Below, one piece after another: positions 8,701 through 17,600 of a stretch of DNA of 31,889 nt. Source of the DNA: Zelonia costaricensis (Eukaryota > Euglenozoa > Kinetoplastea > Trypanosomatida > Trypanosomatidae); the NCBI GenBank assembly GCA_030849075.1, contig JASAOO010003248.1, positions 1-31,889 of the forward strand, in the 5' to 3' direction. How positions within the stretch are numbered: position 1 is the stretch's first letter; every line of letters begins with the position of its first letter. Both the position numbers and the translations under genes were made by a program. The notes below the pieces were generated by a model. The model did no database searches, was not told the DNA's origin, and was given only the letters and a program-made list of their open reading frames with translations.

Positions 8701-10548
8701 CAGCCCTGCCGCGTCCACGGCACCACCCTCGGCATTCCCGCGGGCCTTGAGCCAAGAGCTGCCGTTCAAGGCGTCCTCGAACGTGGCCCCATCTGGGGCC
8801 ACGAAAGGGGCAGTGGTGGGTCCGCCAGAGGACAGGGACGCCGCTGTGCGGTGCACTCGTTCCGCAGAGTTTGGAGGGCACGAGGAGGGCAGCGGTCGCC
8901 CCGTGAGTGTACGTGCTGCGCGCTGCATCTCGGGTGCCGCACGAAGAGGCTCCGCCGGTTTGGTGGGGTGTGCCGCTCGCTGGGCCACCGCGTCTGCACC
9001 CGCACCGATGGGCGTGACATCGCCGTAGATGGCGCGCTCAAAGGCGGCCTCGGCGGCAGCGCCGTGGGCTGGTGTCGCCGGAAGCCGCGGCCGCTCCGCG
9101 ACCGTCCTGGCGGGCTCGCCGGCTGCGGCGACACCGGCCGCCGTAGCGTCTGAGGCAGTGGCAGTGGTGGAGGTGCCGTCCGCCGCGTGCGAGGGCCATT
9201 CGGGCGTCAGCTCATCGGGCGCGGCGGCGGCACAGGCGGACCGCGGCGGCGCGCATTCGTGTGTCAGCGCGCCCGGGTTCGGTGCTGCGCAGTCACCGTA
9301 CAAGGCGCACTCAAAGGCAGCCTCTGCCTCTTCGACGGACGGGTGCAGCGCCGGACGTCTGCTCGTGTCGACCGCCGCAACGCTTGTGCGGTCTTGAGTC
9401 GTCGTGGCCGCGCGCCCCTGCACTGTTCCACGTCCACCAGGCAGCGGGGAGGGCCCATGCGCTGCTGAATGCCGCACCTCTGCCTTTGGGAATGCCGGGG
9501 CTGCCGTCGGTGCGTCTCCACCGCTGGGCACCGGTTCGGCGATGGCTTCAGTGTCGTGAGAAGAGTGCCTGCTTGCCACGGCGGAGGGCGATGCCGGTGC
9601 TGCAGGGCGCAGCACTGGCGCCGCAGTGCGTGCCGTGGCAGTTGAGGGCAGCGACTCGTGACCGGCAACCGCGTCAGGTGCCGCCACAGCGCGGGTCGCA
9701 GGGGCTGGTGGGGTGGAGATGAAGTCCCCGTACAGGGCCTGCTCGAAGGCGATCTCGGCGGCTGCAGCGCTCGCCGACCGCGCCGGTGCGACCAAGTGCT
9801 CGCCGCGCGCCGCCACCACCTCTCGCGGCGTTGCCGACGTCTCTGCTGGCGCTCCTGCCCCTGACGCCACCGCCACACTCGCCGTGCGGCCCACCTCCTC
9901 CACGGCCGCTGCGGTAGGAGGTGGGCCGCCGTGCGGCTCCGCGTCACGGAGAAGAAAAGCGCCGAAGAGGGCCCGCTCGAACGCCTCTTCAGTGCTCCGG
10001 TGCATCGCCCGCTCCCCATCCTGTGTGGCGCTGCGAGCGGCAGTCTGCGCTGCTTCGCGGGCCGCGCTGGCTGCATCTCCGTGAGCGGTGTGTGCCGCGA
10101 AAGGCGACAGAGGTGGCGGCGTCGAGGCCGAGGCGCGCACCGCACCACGAGGTGAAGGCAGTGGCGGTGCTACGGGTTCTGCGGCGGCCGCCTTCGGCGG
10201 CGGCGCTTTTGTTTCATCACGGGGCGGGGCAACAGGGGGCAGCGTGAAGTCCATGAGCAGGGCCTCCTCGAACGCCGCCTCCAAGTTGCTGGGCCGTGCG
10301 CTCGATGCGTCGGTAGCAGTCGTCAGGTGGCGGCGTGGCAGGTGCATGGTGGGAGTGGTGGCTGAAGGTGCCAGTTCCCGTGCCTGCCATATACGCTGCG
10401 CGGGGTGAGCTCGACGAGCCGCCCGGAGAGACCACAACACCGCGGAGCTGGGCAGGCAGCGGAGTTCCTGCCGGTGCAGCCGCCGCAGCGGCGGTGCGTT
10501 CCCGCCTCCGTGGAGTGCGCCTCGGACGACATGCCCCAGCTGCCTCAT
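5737..10548 (-). CDS. Large predicted mitochondrial AT-hook/HMG-like protein with repeated AFExALxGD motifs (gene E, 1603 aa)
   Basis: Not recognised by name. It starts with ATG at 10548, just after a strong polypyrimidine tract and a GCAG acceptor. Residues 1-75 are Arg-rich with only two Glu, like a mitochondrial presequence; a second Met is at 68. Residues 85-600 are disordered Ala/Pro/Thr sequence holding six copies of an AFExALxGD-type motif, whose Phe lies at residues 93, 190, 268, 412, 503 and 590. A more ordered core follows (about 700-1440). In it, CPF tripeptides at 707, 959 and 1319 are each followed by an FG (731, 1065, 1335). An Arg/Gly-rich stretch (RRGRGRGGRGSGRGRGRE) lies at about 1182-1200. 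The C-terminus carries a canonical AT-hook core (RRRGRPRK, about 1498-1506) and eight Gln (1558-1565) encoded by a CAG run. Residues 1319-1436 resemble gene F 405-465. Kinetoplast DNA binding is plausible inference; a nuclear location cannot be excluded. Confidence 0.94.
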   Translation of the reverse strand: MRQLGHVVRGALHGGGNAPPLRRLHRQELRCLPSSAVLWSLRAARRAHPAQRIWQARELAPSATTPTMHLPRRHLTTATDASSARPSNLEAAFEEALLMDFTLPPVAPPRDETKAPPPKAAAAEPVAPPLPSPRGAVRASASTPPPLSPFAAHTAHGDAASAAREAAQTAARSATQDGERAMHRSTEEAFERALFGAFLLRDAEPHGGPPPTAAAVEEVGRTASVAVASGAGAPAETSATPREVVAARGEHLVAPARSASAAAAEIAFEQALYGDFISTPPAPATRAVAAPDAVAGHESLPSTATARTAAPVLRPAAPASPSAVASRHSSHDTEAIAEPVPSGGDAPTAAPAFPKAEVRHSAAHGPSPLPGGRGTVQGRAATTTQDRTSVAAVDTSRRPALHPSVEEAEAAFECALYGDCAAPNPGALTHECAPPRSACAAAAPDELTPEWPSHAADGTSTTATASDATAAGVAAAGEPARTVAERPRLPATPAHGAAAEAAFERAIYGDVTPIGAGADAVAQRAAHPTKPAEPLRAAPEMQRAARTLTGRPLPSSCPPNSAERVHRTAASLSSGGPTTAPFVAPDGATFEDALNGSSWLKARGNAEGGAVDAAGLAEGAEEGEAEPALAFKLHIDAATEGVAGDEVGNAVAHEPARLTSSAVEDSGVEEVGSDESAETEADPRALDEAPDFDAELPLPAPTVSMRCPFNLDRRATEATGAGQHTLAEALFGTTDHHTSAVTHVEPEVRVAQCMPLLGRLGKHELFYRSEWLLQLESPEAGVGGIAASPCTHREVVGRNKVLRSLAIALLERPDLCWDVVEETVLLAVHTAATPPTPLGPAAAAEPSESTATAHSSLRAAAEDSAASPVTAAEVRAAMRRVFGPGPRHAQLFSDAVTDMLLRFGGPGKDRNAREDTPASAPADASLLSWSLHEGPAAAWNAFVLTQRHQTCGVCGPHRCPFSFGERYPALTAADLAPLQFNNAAASWSDAPDDPGAPSLTSRLEALVRPAQGAPGDPSVDAPTGVTAAAASASAPSSAVPLTDPADRAGMLWGEMTEEEQNTFLFGADSARLLSTVRGRDGVYAVYGSRVLSSESDYAVEVAEPAAESVALPATRSPEGRAACSLTAARDAEAATMRAYDVDRVVLALANPEGVAVAALPGGRPAYLASLAAAALRAPPKEARRGRGRGGRGSGRGRGREGLLVSSATDAPFQLQLRGGEDVQLAALWQRFTRAHVGDLVSNLAYVRQWGASLLREAVADVAVQKAFWLQFFARDEVRAITDPRRTYETVWRLHHQLLSCVAPLRRGETRGVVAGATPCPFDTLALDSQVSYACFGMAHVPLTGDTAAVMDASASHNAAATRCDAAACDAAHADATSSGASSRVRPLASPLDLYTALLASYVEGVKTTADLGDTDAEAIKAAASTGYFTLSALQRLAVGFCFSSAHLTLQRESRRPCAEAVEAGNMAQARRTQPTPPPRTPEDDLGPPTPPEPDAAPPRRRGRPRKTAVLEPERRSHLAGREDKSGESGVEGHHSLRAPPKVRRAARGRAKASRAAQEQQQQQQQPARGRRRRPARDVAGGVTSAVSDEAVAQIMALFGVHER
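5853..5876 (-). repeat. (CAG)8 microsatellite coding polyglutamine in gene E
   Basis: Eight perfect CTG triplets on plus are read as CAG in gene E, giving eight consecutive Gln at residues 1558-1565. As a pure triplet run it is likely length-polymorphic between strains. Confidence 0.9.
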
Positions 10549-10558
10549 GTCAGGTAGC

Positions 10559-10640
10559 CTGCAAGGGCGAGAGAACTCGAGGAAGGCGTGCAGGTGTCAA
10601 GAGACAGCAGCAAAGGAAAAAACAAAAGAGAGAAGAAAGA
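10559..10640 (-). promoter_or_regulatory. SL trans-splice acceptor and polypyrimidine tract for gene E
   Basis: On the minus strand, a long pyrimidine-rich tract (plus 10599-10640; contains CTTTCTTCTCTCTTTTG and TTTTTTCC) is followed by AG dinucleotides at 10577-10576 and 10560-10559 (CTTGCAG). The second lies only 10 nt before the ATG at 10548. This is the clearest trans-splicing signal in the window. Which AG is used cannot be told from sequence. Confidence 0.7.
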
Positions 10641-10792
10641 CCAACCGCGGAGGCAGCAGGGACGCGACCACGTCCTGCAGGCTGCTGGCACAGACGTGTG
10701 AGAAGGAGGTGGGCAGCGTGGAGTCGCAGGAGTGCTGTACCTGGCACGCGTACGCTGTGCGGACGCAAGGGGAGGTGATGGGTCTCCGTGAA

Positions 10793-10816
10793 TGTGTGTG
10801 TGTGTATGTGTGTGTT
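10793..10816. repeat. (TG)n dinucleotide run
   Basis: TG run with one TATG interruption, upstream of the gene E splice site; more TG-rich sequence follows to about 10960. Confidence 0.85.
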
Positions 10817-12004
10817 TGGTTGACTTGCTGCGTGGATGTATGGGCAAGGGTCCGGTAGTTTCTATGGGGGCCTGCCAGAGAGCGCACCGTCGACTGAAGA
10901 AGCGTGGTTGCCCGCCGTGGTTGTGTGTACTTGTATGTATCCGTGTGTGTGTGTCTGCCTGTATGTGAGTCTCTGATGTTGTAGTCTTCTATGCAAGCAC
11001 TTGTATGCGCGGGGTCGTACGAGACGCAGGCGTGGGTGCGCCGCCAGCCACAAGCCACGTTGGCGCGGGATGGGGGTGTACGCTCGTGATCCTTGTTTTC
11101 CTTTTTTTCTTTTAGACGTGCTCTGCTGTGTCCGAGTCCACGACACCGCAGCGTCTAGCCTGACGCGTGTGTCCGCGATTTGCAGAAGTCGCTTGTTTAA
11201 GAAAACAGGTCGCAGCCTGCACGAGAGAGAAGGGGAGGGAGGCGTGCGAGTAGAGCACTGTGTGGAAGGTGAGGCTGGAGCGAACAGCACGCCCGCTAAC
11301 CGGACAAGGGGGTGGGGAGGGGGCCACGGGAAAGTGCGCGCTGCAGCTTTCCCTTGCTTCCGATCTGCGGAGGTGTAGGGACAAAGTGCCGATGCAACGC
11401 TGTGGGGCTCCTCAACGCGTTGACGGCAGTCGAGTGAGGGGGGGGAGGGGTTGCGAGAGAAAGCAAAATCACACGTCGCAATTGGTGGAGGAAGGAGGTG
11501 GTGGATGTGCAGGGGGGGGGTGGAGTGACGCGGGACGGCGCGTCGGGTGTGCTGCGCATCATCCAGCGCAAAGCAGCCCGCACCACGCGCAGCACATGAG
11601 GAACTGGTTGACGAAGGAAAAAAAAAAGCACCGCCAGCACCAGACGACACTCACGGCCGCTGTGCAAGCTCCAGTGGCGCGGCGGAGATGGCGTGCGGCA
11701 GCGGCTAGTCCCGCCAACGCGCTGGGAGCTCTGTCAGGGGCGGCGTCCACGTCAAAGCGTTGCTCCTTTTTTTTTCTCTTCGTTTGTGTGCGCATCGGAG
11801 CGTCAGCGTCACCATCATCTCGTGGTTGGTGAGGTTGCGGGGAGGGAGCTGCGAGGATCATCGGCACCCGGCCCCCCCTTGTCGGCAGCAGGCTGGTTCG
11901 GTACCAAGGACGCGAAAAGGTCCTCGAGCGTGGACGCGCTGCGCTGCGGCAGCCGAGGCGGAAGAATGGGGAGAGATTGACGAGTGTGTCTGGTTCCATC
12001 TACG

Positions 12005-12033
12005 TGCGTGTGTGTGTGCGTATGTGTGTGTGT
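12005..12033. repeat. (TG)n dinucleotide run
   Basis: Imperfect TG run followed by G-rich sequence in the gene D 3'UTR. Confidence 0.85.
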
Positions 12034-12701
12034 CCGGGGGGGAAGGGGGGTGTTTGCTCAGGCACTGCTGGTTGGCTCGCTTACAATTTCATCTAAGGAG
12101 CAACGAAGCCCAAGCACGCCGAAAGCACGTCTGGAGGGACAGAGTACGGCGCTGCACGGCGACGTCGGCCGCGACATGGCACAAGATCAATCAAGGCACG
12201 TAGACGGGCATGTTGAGCACCAGTACGCTGGCAAACCCACGCATGCACAGACGGATGTCCAGGAGAGCGATCACGTAGTACATCGGTGCTTCGACGAAGA
12301 GCAAGGTGGCGGCAGAGCGCTAAGGTGGCGGCCACCCTTCTCCCGCCCCAGCCCACCAACATCGTTAAAGAAGAGCGAAACCAGAGGAGAGCAACAGGAA
12401 CGGAATCTAGCATACCGGCTTGAAAAGGAAGACAACGCGTTCGGCCAAGCCCACAGCACCAAGAAAAAAAAAAACAAGAAAGCGCGGGGGTAAAGCTGGA
12501 CTCCCGCGCTCGTCTCCTTTTCTTCGTCTGGCGCACGCAGCCGGGGAGTTTCAGGTTGACGGGATGAAAACGCACCCATCAACAGACAAAGCAAACACGC
12601 GAGCGTACAGCGTAAAAGGGGAAGAACACAGAAAAAGAGAAACGGGCGCCACTGGGCGAGGAAGTGGGAGCTGCTGGTGCAGCCGACCCGCCGCCGCGGT
12701 G

Positions 12702-13871
12702 TCACTTCTCGTAGAACTGCTGATCGTGCGGGTTGAAGTTGTAGCGGCGCTGCTGCGCAGAGGGCGACTCCGACGGGTGCGACTCGGCGCCGTGCGGGTC
12801 GTCCAGCCACTCGGGTACATTTCCGGCCGAGACGCCACCAGCCGCGGCGGCAGCGCGCTGCGGGTACGCCGAGCTGTGACTGCCGACGTGCGCGTCATCG
12901 CTGTCGTCGTCGTACATCTCGATCTCCTGCATGCGCCGCGGCGGCTGGCGGCCGTTAGGGCTGTAGGCGCTCCCCAGTTGCCGGTCCTCGTAGTCGGCGT
13001 CATCGATCTGGTAGTGTGGGTTGGCTCCAGCGGACTGCTTGGCCTGCAGAGCAGCCGCCTCGGCCGCCGCCGCGCGGGCCGCCTTCGCGCCGGCGCTCTC
13101 CTCCTGCCCGGACCACTGCGGAATCGCCGGCGGGAACACGTTGGACTCGACCGGCTTGCGCGCGAGGTGCGGTGCCTTGCGCGGCGTGCTGCCCTCACCC
13201 ATCCCAGGGAAGCCCGCGACACCCGACGACTCGGGCTCCGCGCGGCGTGGCCCAGCGGCCGGACCACGCCGCCCGCGCGGCTTCTCCGGCTGGTCGCGCA
13301 TGAGGCTGCCCATGAGCCCCGTCTCGGCCGGCGCCGCCGGCTTCGCGGCCCCGCGCTTCGACGCCTCCTTCGCCGCATCCGCCTTCGGGGCGTCGCTGAA
13401 GCGCAGGAAGGCGCTCTCGTTGCTCGCCTCGAACTTCTTCGACTCCTGCGCACGGCGATCCTCAGCGGTGAGGGGCGCCACCGTGGCGTTGATCGGCCGC
13501 GCCGCGCGAGGCGCCTCACCCGCTTGCTTGCCTGGGGCCGCTGGCGGAGCCTTGTTCTCCCAGGAGAAGATGTTGAGGTGGTCGGACGGGGCCGACCCAC
13601 GGCGGCGCGTCGGGTGTGCCGTGTCCACGACATCGGTGTTGTGCTCGTACATGCGGTCGAGGAAAGAGGGGCCGGTGGACATCTGCTTCTGTGCTGCCAC
13701 GCTGCGTGCGCCCTCGGCTGTGGCGCCGGACGCGGGCGCGGTGCCGTGGCTGGCGTTGATGGCCGCTTGCACCTCGGCCATGTCACGCGGCTGGTGGCGA
13801 CGGCCGGTGGGGCGCCGGTTGGCCTCGCGGGCCTCGCTCTCGTGCCCGAAGGTGCCGCCAGCGAAGAACAT
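12702..13871 (-). CDS. Conserved-looking disordered protein with short aromatic motifs (gene D, 389 aa)
   Basis: Function not recognised. The ATG at 13871 is the first on the transcript after candidate acceptors near 14026 and 14005. Almost all of the protein is predicted disordered (Ala, Pro, Ser, Arg, Gly). It has short hydrophobic islands typical of binding motifs: MFFAGGTFGHE at 1-11, FLDRMYEHNTDVV at 70-82, DHLNIFSWE at 97-105, FLRFSD at 155-160, FPPAIPQWSG at 246-255, VPEWLDDP at 352-359, and an aromatic tail RYNFNPHDQQFYEK at 376-389. An Arg/Pro-rich basic patch lies at about 196-211 and an acidic run (DDDSDD) at 321-326. No signal peptide, membrane helix or folded domain is visible. 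It sits between gene C and gene E in the same transcription unit. A scaffold, RNP adaptor or cytoskeletal role are all possible. Confidence 0.9.
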   Translation of the reverse strand: MFFAGGTFGHESEAREANRRPTGRRHQPRDMAEVQAAINASHGTAPASGATAEGARSVAAQKQMSTGPSFLDRMYEHNTDVVDTAHPTRRRGSAPSDHLNIFSWENKAPPAAPGKQAGEAPRAARPINATVAPLTAEDRRAQESKKFEASNESAFLRFSDAPKADAAKEASKRGAAKPAAPAETGLMGSLMRDQPEKPRGRRGPAAGPRRAEPESSGVAGFPGMGEGSTPRKAPHLARKPVESNVFPPAIPQWSGQEESAGAKAARAAAAEAAALQAKQSAGANPHYQIDDADYEDRQLGSAYSPNGRQPPRRMQEIEMYDDDSDDAHVGSHSSAYPQRAAAAAGGVSAGNVPEWLDDPHGAESHPSESPSAQQRRYNFNPHDQQFYEK

Positions 13872-14004
13872 GGTCCGTGCAGGAGGGAGGAGAAGGGAGA
13901 GAAAGCGGGAAGGTCGCGGTGCCCTCGTCTTTTTTATGGGTGTGGGGTGGTGAAGTGTGTATGTTTGTTGCTTTTGGGTATGTGCAGCAGAGCGGTGTAC
14001 GCGA

Positions 14005-14060
14005 CTGACAGTTTATGGAGAAGTACTTGACGAGTGGAACCAAGCGAGGTGGCGTGGCTT
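14005..14060 (-). promoter_or_regulatory. Candidate SL trans-splice acceptors for gene D
   Basis: Pyrimidine-biased minus-strand sequence (CCACCTCGCTTGGTTCCACTCG and TACTTCTCC) precedes AGs at 14027-14026 (TCAAG) and 14006-14005 (TGTCAG). A much stronger tract lies closer to the ATG (plus about 13881-13915) but has no AG before the ATG, so this weaker pair is the best candidate for making the full-length protein. Confidence 0.4.
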
Positions 14061-14086
14061 CACAGGACGCTGATGCGTGTATTGTT

Positions 14087-14097
14087 GGGGGGGGGGG
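14087..14097. repeat. G11 homopolymer
   Basis: Eleven G on plus, upstream of gene D in the transcript sense. Confidence 0.9.
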
Positions 14098-14184
14098 CTG
14101 TGTGTGGGTGTGATGAATACGTTCCCTCTCTAATTCGAGCGGTAGCAGTATCAGACGTGCAACTGTCATGGTCGGACGGAGAGC

Positions 14185-14212
14185 GTGTGTATGTGTGTGT
14201 GTGTGTGTGTGT
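14185..14212. repeat. (TG)n dinucleotide run
   Basis: TG run with one TATG interruption in the spacer between genes C and D. Confidence 0.85.
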
Positions 14213-14688
14213 TGAGAAAATGGGAAGGGTGAGGTGGGCACCGTAGCAGCAGGAGTCAAGCACATTCTTTTGGTTTGTTTAATGTGCACAGAAGCAGAGC
14301 GGCACCGGTTGCCACTCTCACCTGATGCCACGCAGCTCTTTATCAAGAAGAGAGAAAAAAAGAGGAGCGCGGCCTCCCCATGTCGACGGCTCACGAGACC
14401 CGGGACGGGATGTTACGCCTTCCAAACGGGGGTTAACGTGGACAGCACACACAGACACCGACAACGACGAGATGGTTCAAGACGACGGCAGCGAGTCAGT
14501 CAGGAGGGAGCCACAGCTCCACGCACACGGGCACGGCGATGAGAAAAAGTGGTGGCGCACAAAGGGAGCCGCGGCGCCCCCGGGCCACCACCCGACCCCC
14601 CACCCGCACCAGAACACACAAACAGCACACGGCCCTTCTTCCACAACGGGGGACAGAGAGAGTGAGAGAGAGACTCGTGGCGCCCGCT

Positions 14689-17600
14689 TTACCACACGCG
14701 GCGCAGCAAGCGCCTCCACACGTTGTCGGTGGCCGACACCGGTGCGGCAGCGTCAGCGGTGCCGAGGTCGTCCACGTACACTTTCGTGAGAAGAGGGCAC
14801 CGCCGACGCAGCGCCCCCATGTCAGCCGATGAGGCGATCCCGGTGCCGGAGAAATCGACGAGCCGGAGACGCGGGAGGCGCACACGCGGCGCACCGGCCT
14901 CCGGCGCGGACTCCACAAGCAAGTGGCAGCTGCCAAGGCCGGCGCAGCCGCGCACGCTGAGCTCCTCCAGCGAGCGGATTTCGCGAATGCCGATGAAGCT
15001 CGCCTCCGTGATGCCGGTCTCTGAAACGTCGAGGTGGTGCAGCTGCGGCAGCCGCCTCAGCGCTGACACGTCGCGCAGCTCCATGCACTCGGCCAGCACG
15101 AGCTTCTCCAGCAGCGGGTACTCGCCCAGCGCCTCGCACGAGGCGTCCGTGATGGGCAGCCCAGCAGCAAGAAGGCAGCGCAGTCGTGGCAGCGCCCCCA
15201 TCTCCTGCAGCGACGTCAGCTGCCCGCAGTAGCTGATGTTCACCTCCTCGAGCGCCGCGCAGCCGCCCAGCGCCGCCAACACGTGGGCCTGGATGGCGCT
15301 CTCCCGCATATCCAGCACCCGCAGCCGTGGCAGCATCGCAAACGACTTCACCTCGAACGACTCGCGACAGCCGTGCAGGGAGAGCACTTCGAGGTTGAGG
15401 CAGGTCTGCAGCACCGAGCCAACCATGCGCGACAGCGGCGGGAACTTGAGCGAGCGCAGCTGGCCGAGCTCAAACATGACGAACACGTTCGACACGTACG
15501 GGCACCCCTCCATCTCCAGCACCTCCAACCGCTTGCAGCGCGACACGCTGGAAAAGGTGAAGTTGCCAACACAGGTGCGCGACAGGTACAGCGCGCGGAT
15601 GTGCGGCATGCGGGCGAGGGAGACGAGGTGGGCGAGCCGAGTGCAGTCACGCAGGTCGAGCTCCTCCAGCATCGGCGCCTCGATGAGCCCGCGGACGCCC
15701 TCGTCGATCACGTACGTGTCGGACAAGTCCGCGTGGCGCAGGCTCGGCAGGCTGCCCAGCGCCGTCACATCACGAAGCATCTTCGACGACGAGAAGTCTA
15801 TCTCCAGCACGCTCGGCGCCGTCCACGGCTCGGCAAACGACGCGTCGGCGATGCCGCTACCGTGAGCCTTCAGCTGTTGCAGTCGTGCCAGGTGCCGCAG
15901 CGGCGAGGCGTCGGCAAGCGTCGCGCAGCCGGACAAGTCCAACACCTCCAGCGCCGCGTCAGCCGCCTCCGCCCCCGCGACGTCTGCAATGGCGGTGCCA
16001 GAGAGGTTCAGCCGCAGGAGGTGCGGGGCCGCCCACAGCCCGCGCACGTGCGTCAGCGCACGGCAGTCCGCCAGCACCACCTCCTCCAGCGACTCGCACC
16101 CAGCCCAGCTGTCGGCGAAGCTGGCGCCGCCGACGGCGCTGCCGCTGAGGTCGACGTGCGTGAGCGACTTGAGGTGGCGCAGGGCGGAGACGTCCACGAG
16201 AGCCGCGCAGGCGCGCAGCTTGACGTGGCGCAGGTGCGACGCCGCCGTCCAGCCAAGCAAGGCGTCGTCGCCGGCCGCCGCCAGCACCTGCACGGCTGAC
16301 CCACTCGCGTCCAAATGCGTCAGGCCGTCGAGCATCGTCAGTGGTGACAGGTCCGTGATGGCGTTGCAGCACGAGACGTCGAGGCGGCGCAGAGTGAGGC
16401 AGCGTGCCAGCACCTGCAGCCCCGCGTTCGTCAGCCCGCTGCCCGCCGCGGCAACGCACTCCAGTTCTCGCAGCGTGCCCAGCGATGCCGGGGCCTGGAT
16501 AGCGGCGCACCCCGTGAGGTCGAGCAGTCGGACGCCACTACGCTGCCACGCAGCAGTAAAGCTCGCATCCGTCACACCGCTGTCCCGCAGGACGAGCGAG
16601 GACAGGCCGCGCATGGTGCGCAGCGTTGAGATGTCGGAGAGGGCCGCGCAGCCGGAGATGTCCAGCACCGCCAAAGCGGCCGCGGCCTCGAGCCCGTCCA
16701 GCCCGGCGTCCGTCACGGCCGTGTCACAGGCCGACAGCACCTGCAGCGAGCGCAGGGCGCCGAGGGGGCCGAGGTTTGTCACGGCAGAGCCCTGCAGACG
16801 CAGCTCGCGCAAGCTGGCGCACTCCGCCAGCGCCGCGACAGCCGCGTCGTCGGCGTTCGTGTTGCTGAGGTTGACGCGGCGGAGTGCCGTGAGCTGGCGC
16901 AGCGCCCCAAGACAGATCCCGTGCACACCGCCGCAGCCGTGCAGGTCCACCTCCTCGAGCGATGGGCACGTCCACGCCACGCCGAAGCTGTCCGACGTGA
17001 TGGCGGTGTTCGACGCGTCCAGCCGCTGCAAGGCACGCGCGGAGGCGAGCGGCTGCAAGCTCGTCAGGGCGGTGCAGGATGACAGGGAGAGATCCCAGAG
17101 CAGCGGACACGCGGCGAGCGGCGCCACATCCGCCACACCCGTGGCGGAGAGGTTCAGCCGCTGGAGGAGGGCCAGCGTGCCGAGCGCCGCCACGGACGTT
17201 ACGCGTGCGCACCCGCTGAGCTGCAGCTCCTCGAGCTCGGTGCGCGGCGCCCCGCACAACGCGGCGACGCTGTCGTCGCCGATGTTCGTCAGCGACAAGT
17301 TCAGCACGCGCACCTTGACCAGTCCAGGGGCGAGGGTCACGATGGAGTCGATCTGCATGCACTCGGAGAGATCCAGCTCCTCCAGCGACGGGCAGGCGGC
17401 CAGCTCGCTGAAGGAGAGCGGGCCGTCCAGGCTGCTGCCAGACAGGCGCAGCACGGCCAGTCGGGGCAGCCGGCCGAGGCATCCGACGCAGCACAGGCCG
17501 GTGCACCCCTCCATCTCTAGCACCCGCAGTGCCCGGCTAACGGCCGCCAGCGAGGTTGCCACAAAGGCGGCGAGCCCGTCGTCGACGATGCCGCTGAAGG

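Larger units (their letters stand above)
10549..12701. other. Spacer between genes D and E (2.15 kb)
   Basis: This contains the 3'UTR of gene D and the short leader of gene E. It has several (TG)n tracts on plus (10793-10816, about 10920-10960, 12005-12033), a G9 run at 11512-11520, and a more complex, less repetitive island at about 12060-12330. The open frames here are shadows of skewed composition; no gene is supported. Confidence 0.7.
13872..14688. other. Spacer between genes C and D (0.8 kb)
   Basis: This contains the 3'UTR of gene C and the leader of gene D, with a G11 run at 14087-14097 and a (TG)n run at about 14185-14212. A strong polypyrimidine tract on minus (13881-13915) abuts the gene D start. 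No gene is seen. Confidence 0.75.

Noticed and set aside
8062..9153. 363-codon plus-strand frame inside gene E
   Set aside because: Antisense shadow with no recognisable domain; gene E is a continuous frame across the same interval.
12551..13786. 411-codon minus-strand frame overlapping gene D, and the 536-codon plus-strand frame 12420-14030
   Set aside because: Arg/Ser/Pro-rich shadow translations of gene D. The gene D frame has an ATG start and more natural composition with aromatic motifs.
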